DNA from: Deferribacterales bacterium Deferri_01
GTDB taxonomy: Bacteria > Chrysiogenota > Deferribacteres > Deferribacterales > Geovibrionaceae
Reading direction: 5' to 3'
Assembly (NCBI GenBank): GCA_001603805.1
Contig: LUZY01000013.1
Span: forward strand, 722,723 to 786,722
DNA length: 64,000 bases
A model generated the notes under the pieces. The model was not told the DNA's origin and made no database searches. It worked only from the letters and a program-made list of their open reading frames with translations. Within the stretch, counting starts at the first letter, position 1, and each line of letters begins with the position of its first letter. A program made the position numbers and the translations under genes. Shown piece after piece: positions 60,233 through 64,000 of this stretch.

Positions 60233-60923
60233 AAAATTTGATCAGGCAGTAGTAGCTTTCAGCGGCGGGGCGGACAGTACGGCGGTTCTTATGATGGCGG
60301 TGGAATATCTCGGTGCGGAAAATGTCATTGCTGTAACGATGGAATCACCCCACATCTTTTGGTATCAGGTGGAAAACGCACGTAAAACAGCCTCCCGGCT
60401 CGGTGTTCAGTGGATCTCCAAAAAACTTAATATTACAGATGAATTTCTGGAAAATAAACCTAACAGGTGCTATGTCTGCAAAAAGGAGATTCTGAAATCC
60501 ATAACAGAAACAGCCATAGAAAAAGGAATTGAACATATTTTTGACGGTACAAATATAGAAGACACAAAAGAATACCGTCCGGGTATGGCGGCTATCATCG
60601 AATACGGCGTAGTCTCCCCACTGCTGGACAATGAACTCGGCAAGGAATACGTCAGCAAAGTCATAGCTCCGCTTATAGCAGACGGCTGGAAATTTCCCAA
60701 TGACTCCTGTGTGGCGACAAGGATAAACGGCACAATAACAAAGGATAAACTAAGAGCTGTTGAAAGGGCGGAAAACACCTTGAGAGACGAATTTGAAGGC
60801 ATACGGATGCGTCTGTTTGATAATCCGCCGAGGGTGCTGTTCAAGCATCCGAAGAAACTCACACCAGAGCAGCTGCTTAAGTTAAGCTTTGAGCTAAAGA
60901 AATCTATCCCCGAATCTGTTTAA
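60183..60923 (+). CDS. LarE-family ATP-dependent sulfur transferase
   Basis: This 246-residue protein begins with an N-type ATP pyrophosphatase PP-loop, AFSGGADSTAVL (25-36). It has C96-x-x-C99 in NRCYVCKKE and C176 in DSCVATRING. C176 matches the sacrificial/catalytic cysteine of LarE (ACLASR type). LarE inserts sulfur into the nickel-pincer nucleotide cofactor of lactate racemase. The set of three cysteines suggests the [4Fe-4S] form described in Thermotoga. The start is uncertain: ATG 60183, or TTG 60201 with GAGG upstream. larA, larB and larC are not in the window. Confidence 0.78.
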   Translation: MKKRCCLAAVLLNRYFEKFDQAVVAFSGGADSTAVLMMAVEYLGAENVIAVTMESPHIFWYQVENARKTASRLGVQWISKKLNITDEFLENKPNRCYVCKKEILKSITETAIEKGIEHIFDGTNIEDTKEYRPGMAAIIEYGVVSPLLDNELGKEYVSKVIAPLIADGWKFPNDSCVATRINGTITKDKLRAVERAENTLRDEFEGIRMRLFDNPPRVLFKHPKKLTPEQLLKLSFELKKSIPESV

Positions 60924-61584
60924 GTTCTATCTGGCGCTTAAAAACATATTTGATGAGAGGGTTGCGCTCCGACTCTTTTTTAAAGCGGAATTCAACACTG
61001 ATCTGGTTCTTACCTTCAAGACGCACAGTGCGTATCACTTTGCCCTGAAGAACCACACCTTTGCCAAGAATATCAGACAGATCCACACTTACATGCTGCC
61101 CCTTAGCCGCCTCCGCTTCGGTGATAAGCCGACACCCCCCTCCGGAGAGGTCAACAATTAAACAGTCCCGTGTGTCATATGCCTGACTGGTTTTTTCGCC
61201 TTGTGCAAGGGGATGATAGAGGGAAATACTCCCCTTTATTCTGGTGGAAACCCGGAAAAAGTCCCTAAGCTGATTACGTTCCATAGTTTCCGGTTTACGG
61301 AGCTTAAGAAAATAGATGGAACCTGTTTTTACCCTTCCCTGAACCGCAGTGTCAAACCTGTAGCGGCTGTCAGGACCCATGAAGCTGACTTCAGCCTTTG
61401 TTCCCGGAATAAGCGGCACAGGAATCCCTCCGCTGGAAGGCATGGCGGCAAGAATACTCCCGTCTTTATCAAAGTCCTCCACTCTGGAGTCGTAACTGCC
61501 GGCATAGTCACCGTCATTTACAATGAGAGTAATTTTTGTATTTATCGTAAAAAGTTTATCGAAATCACTTATCTGTTCTGCCAT
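60904..61584 (-). CDS. PilZ-domain protein (YcgR-like), c-di-GMP receptor
   Basis: The 226-residue protein has an N-terminal YcgR_N/PilZN-like beta domain (about 10-100) and a C-terminal PilZ domain (about 104-215). The c-di-GMP binding motifs RxxxR (107-111, RDFFR) and DxSxxG (145-150, DLSGGG) are both intact. YcgR-type proteins act on the flagellar motor or other targets. The start is uncertain: ATG 61584, or TTG 61644 adding 20 residues; neither has a clear SD. The stop overlaps the LarE-like gene by 20 bp (convergent). Confidence 0.85.
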   Translation of the reverse strand: MAEQISDFDKLFTINTKITLIVNDGDYAGSYDSRVEDFDKDGSILAAMPSSGGIPVPLIPGTKAEVSFMGPDSRYRFDTAVQGRVKTGSIYFLKLRKPETMERNQLRDFFRVSTRIKGSISLYHPLAQGEKTSQAYDTRDCLIVDLSGGGCRLITEAEAAKGQHVSVDLSDILGKGVVLQGKVIRTVRLEGKNQISVEFRFKKESERNPLIKYVFKRQIELKQIRG

Positions 61585-61772
61585 AGTGTTCTTATACAGG
61601 ACTTTCAACGGCTCTTCAAGATTTTCTAAGTTATCACAGGACAATAAATTTTATTTCAACTGCCCCCTCTGTCCTTCTTAATTTTCTTCCATTCTCTGTT
61701 TTTATACGTATAATTGTCTTTCTCATATTCCCGCAACTGTAAAGGGGATGTGATTTTTATATGAGGTAGTTG

Positions 61773-62348
61773 ATGGACAAAGCCAGCCTTGAAATTGAAA
61801 ATTTTGACATTCTTGACGGAGACGTTCTTATGGAGCTGGATGATTTTTCCAAGCTTCTGTGGGGATGGATCAATGAGGATGTGCTGTCTGTTTTGCCGGA
61901 AAGACCCTCAATTGGCTCAGGTTCTCTGCAGTCAGACCCTGTAGCTGAATATAAGTATGTTTTCTTTATTCATTATTTCAACCTGCTCATGGTTCATGTT
62001 CTGGGACACAGTCTGGGCAAATACAGGTCATTTGCGAAAAAACATCTTACTGACAAAAATATGCGCGACTTTTTAACAAAAAAACAGAGCATTCAGGATA
62101 TACTTGCTAAAAACGCCAGAAACATCACAGTGCTTAACGCTATCATCCGTAACTTCATATCAAAACTGATGGAAAACGGAATAAGCACTCAAAGACTGGA
62201 CAGCAGTCTTGATATGCATTATCTTAATGCTGTCTCAGTTGTTGTTCCCAACATCAGAAAAAACGCCGCTCTGAGAGAGCATATTATTCCCTTGGTTATT
62301 GAAGACGCTTCTCTCGCAGGCAGGTTGAAAAGACTTTTCAGCAAGTAG
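61773..62348 (+). CDS. Hypothetical protein, all-helical
   Basis: This 191-residue protein (start ATG 61773, GAGG 6 nt upstream) is largely alpha-helical. The acidic N-terminus LEIENFDILDGDVLMELDDF is followed by hydrophobic helices around KYVFFIHYFNLLMVHVLGHSL and a basic C-terminus. No signal peptide, membrane helix or known motif is evident, and I recognise no family. It lies 5 bp before the next gene, so the two form one unit. A cytoplasmic role is inferred from the lack of export signals. Confidence 0.7.
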   Translation: MDKASLEIENFDILDGDVLMELDDFSKLLWGWINEDVLSVLPERPSIGSGSLQSDPVAEYKYVFFIHYFNLLMVHVLGHSLGKYRSFAKKHLTDKNMRDFLTKKQSIQDILAKNARNITVLNAIIRNFISKLMENGISTQRLDSSLDMHYLNAVSVVVPNIRKNAALREHIIPLVIEDASLAGRLKRLFSK

Positions 62349-62353
62349 GTAAA

Positions 62354-63097
62354 ATGAACAATATCAAACTCATAAGAGTAAAACAGAAAGTCGGTTCCGG
62401 CGTTCGTGTATTTGCTTATGTTCTTGTAAATGTACGTACAAAAAAGCACGGATATTCAGAAACCATAAGTGTTGATGTTACGCCAATCATAAAAGACGAG
62501 CTGTTAAGCGGCGTTCCGGAAGAAGATCTCTCCAAAACAACCCCTCTTGACGACAAAACCAACAGATTCATCGCCACAGCAGATGCCAACAGAGAGACTG
62601 TAACCATTGCTGCCGGACCGAGAATGATGCTAGGCTCCAGCATCCGCAACAAAGGGGTCGGAACTTTCGCACTGAATGAAATAATACGCTGGATGATAGT
62701 AAAATATCCCAACTATATGGTTGATGTAATCAATATCTCTTCAAGTTTTCTTCCTGACAAGGACGACAGAAAAAGGTCCGTACACTTCTTCTCCAACTTC
62801 GGATTCAATTTCAAAGAAAGCGGCAGCGAATATGAGGGAACCATGGAAGCTGTCCTCTGCATGAATCTGCATGAATATCTGAACCGCGGAAAAATTGATG
62901 AAATAGATATAAGTAAATTCATCAGAGAACTCTTAAGGGAACGGTATATGATTGAGGAAACCATAAAAAATCAGGGCAGACTCATTCAGGAGCATGAAGT
63001 TTTCAGACATAAAGCAGAGAAGGACAAGTTCACCAGTGTATTGATAAATATTCTGATCGTTATGAGTGCCCTTTTTCTTCTCTTCTACCTCAGATAA
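62354..63097 (+). CDS. GNAT-like protein with C-terminal membrane anchor, unrecognised family
   Basis: This 247-residue protein has RNKGVG at 98-103, which fits the R/Q-x-x-G-x-G/A acyl-CoA binding motif of GNAT acyltransferases. A following helix, and the RSVHFFSNFGFNF segment (141-153), fits the usual C-terminal GNAT motif B. Residues about 186-222 form a charged helix. Residues 227-245 (TSVLINILIVMSALFLLFYL) are a C-terminal membrane helix, so the N-terminal domain probably stays in the cytoplasm as a tail-anchored protein. The function and acceptor are unknown. It follows the helical gene by 5 bp and converges on the aldolase gene with an 8-bp overlap. Confidence 0.65.
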   Translation: MNNIKLIRVKQKVGSGVRVFAYVLVNVRTKKHGYSETISVDVTPIIKDELLSGVPEEDLSKTTPLDDKTNRFIATADANRETVTIAAGPRMMLGSSIRNKGVGTFALNEIIRWMIVKYPNYMVDVINISSSFLPDKDDRKRSVHFFSNFGFNFKESGSEYEGTMEAVLCMNLHEYLNRGKIDEIDISKFIRELLRERYMIEETIKNQGRLIQEHEVFRHKAEKDKFTSVLINILIVMSALFLLFYLR

Positions 63098-63662
63098 TGC
63101 CGTTTTTTACAAAAAGCTTTTTTAACATCAGTGCTTTTGCATAAAACTCCAGACCTGAGATGTAGACATAACACTCCTTCAGCGTGTCGCCTACTGCAAA
63201 GACTCCATGATCCTTCACAATAACTATTTTATTCATGGTGAGCCCTTCTGCGACGTTAACGGCAAGCTCATCCGACCCGCTTTTACCTGTCACCACAGGG
63301 ACATATTTAAGAAACGGCAGAATCTCCGCAGCGGCAAAACAGGCTGCCTCTTTAAAAAAATCGCCGGCAAGAATTGAGAAAACAGTATGTGCGTGCATTA
63401 CTCTTTTTGCACCAGTCTCACAGATTATCTTTTTATGAACACAAAGTTCTGTGGTTGCAAGTTTGTCATTCGGGCATTCTTTATCAAGGAAAAGCTCAAC
63501 TATGTTCTCCTCACCAAGGTCATCAAGCATAGAACCTGTTTTAGTGGCATAGAGTACGCCGTTTTCATAAGCTGAAATATTGCCGAAGAATGAAGTTGTG
63601 AGACCGTTTTCCACAAGTTTTCTGCCAAAAACTGTCATTTCATTTTTAATTATATTATTCAT
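63090..63662 (-). CDS. Class II aldolase/adducin-family protein
   Basis: The 190-residue protein matches the class II aldolase fold: NISAYENGVLYATKTGS, catalytic-region TTELCVHKKIICETG (a Glu in TTEL), zinc histidines in RVMHAHTVFS and the third His in VKDHGVFAVGDTLKEC. It is related to L-fuculose-1-phosphate aldolase and methylthioribulose dehydratase-type enzymes. The substrate cannot be assigned. The start is taken at ATG 63662 (AGGA upstream, rather close); an ATG at 63686 lacks an SD. Confidence 0.88.
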   Translation of the reverse strand: MNNIIKNEMTVFGRKLVENGLTTSFFGNISAYENGVLYATKTGSMLDDLGEENIVELFLDKECPNDKLATTELCVHKKIICETGAKRVMHAHTVFSILAGDFFKEAACFAAAEILPFLKYVPVVTGKSGSDELAVNVAEGLTMNKIVIVKDHGVFAVGDTLKECYVYISGLEFYAKALMLKKLFVKNGII

Positions 63663-63686
63663 ATTTCCTGCCGCTAAATTAATCAT

Positions 63687-63953
63687 TTTTTGAACCGGAG
63701 TGTTTTACGCAAAAGAACAATTCATTTGCTTGAAAAAGTATAAGATATTTGAATAAAAGAGCAAATATATTTTTCACAACAGACCTTAAGGCACAATGTT
63801 AGCAAAAATAAACGCAATAAATAACATAAAAAGACATAAAAACAAAAGGCATAAGTTAATGAGGCGCTATGGCTGCTATAAAGAAGAATATAAGTTTGAC
63901 AACTTAAATTATGAGACAAAAAACTTTAAAAAAAAGACAAATTAGCAAAAAAA
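63687..63953. other. AT-rich intergenic region, no gene seen
   Basis: No convincing coding sequence, RNA or repeat was found here. Base composition is strongly A-rich on the plus strand in the last 100 bp. A small ORF on the minus strand (63722-63919) has no SD and no recognisable content. Confidence 0.5.
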
Positions 63954-63982
63954 ACCTGAACCGCAGAACATACGGTTCAGGT
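63945..63982 (-). terminator. Intrinsic terminator of a leftward gene beyond the right edge
   Basis: A perfect 10-bp stem (ACCTGAACCG 63954-63963 with CGGTTCAGGT 63973-63982) is followed on the minus strand by a T8 run (the A-rich stretch just left of 63954). A minus-strand gene must therefore end to the right of the window. Confidence 0.75.
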
Positions 63983-64000
63983 AAAAACATGAAAAGAAAA

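Overview
The window looks like chromosomal DNA of a Gram-negative, motile, respiratory anaerobe or facultative anaerobe. The evidence is LolA (outer membrane), secreted multihaem cytochromes c, a periplasmic flavoprotein reductase, a succinate dehydrogenase/fumarate reductase, pyruvate carboxylase and three chemoreceptors. The gene set and moderate G+C would suit Deferribacterota (the Geovibrio/Denitrovibrio type), but that placement is inference. No rRNA, tRNA, CRISPR, prophage or insertion sequence was seen. Gene density is high and most genes lie in long co-directional operons with 4-bp overlaps.

Layout. 1-3.5 kb: 3' end of a trihaem cytochrome, a PleD-like diguanylate cyclase, xerC and a Crp/Fnr-type regulator. 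3.7-6.9 kb: a divergent module of periplasmic FAD reductase, tetrahaem cytochrome and MFS transporter. 6.8-13.9 kb (minus): lolA, an M20 amidohydrolase, dprA, smg, topA and trmFO behind one good promoter. 14.2-17.6 kb: pyruvate carboxylase. 17.6-18.2 kb: structured tandem repeats. 18.2-28.3 kb (minus): trpEGDCFBA with an attenuator and a Trp-Trp-Trp leader peptide, then a chemoreceptor and uvrC. 28.3-32.2 kb (minus): monohaem cytochrome c, flavin reductase-like protein, a 53-residue membrane protein, a GAF/HD-GYP protein, a DUF1461 protein and an MFS transporter. 32.2-32.5 kb: a second locus of the same repeat class. 32.5-37.8 kb (minus): trpB2, queH, DUF2905, yjbQ, a DHH phosphoesterase, engB, a PLD-family protein and a DUF554 protein. 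37.9-42.2 kb: a DJ-1 protein and the MoxR/DUF58/transglutaminase trio. 42.4-45.8 kb: a zinc-binding chemoreceptor, small membrane and lipoprotein genes, and a HigBA toxin-antitoxin pair. 45.8-50.7 kb (minus): argD-argF-argG-glyQ and an AMMECR1-family gene. 50.8-56.4 kb: a chemoreceptor and sdhCDAB. 56.4-63.7 kb: YbaK, EamA, isochorismatase-like, HAD, mnmA, LarE-like, PilZ, two unrecognised genes (one a GNAT-like protein with a C-terminal anchor) and a class II aldolase.

Functional links. Electron flow is represented by the sdh complex, several cytochromes and the flavoprotein/cytochrome pair. Pyruvate carboxylase and Sdh connect to central carbon metabolism. Tryptophan and arginine synthesis operons supply amino acids. 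A GGDEF protein, an HD-GYP protein and a PilZ protein indicate c-di-GMP synthesis, breakdown and sensing.

The most unusual features are three. First, two separate loci of ~106-110-bp tandem units share short conserved linkers and a TAAA loop, while their hairpin arms differ in sequence but keep base pairing. Second, the periplasmic flavoprotein lacks the fumarate-binding and acid residues of flavocytochrome c fumarate reductases. Third, the trp operon has a possibly leaderless trpL attenuator. All calls come from reading the sequence; no database search was run.
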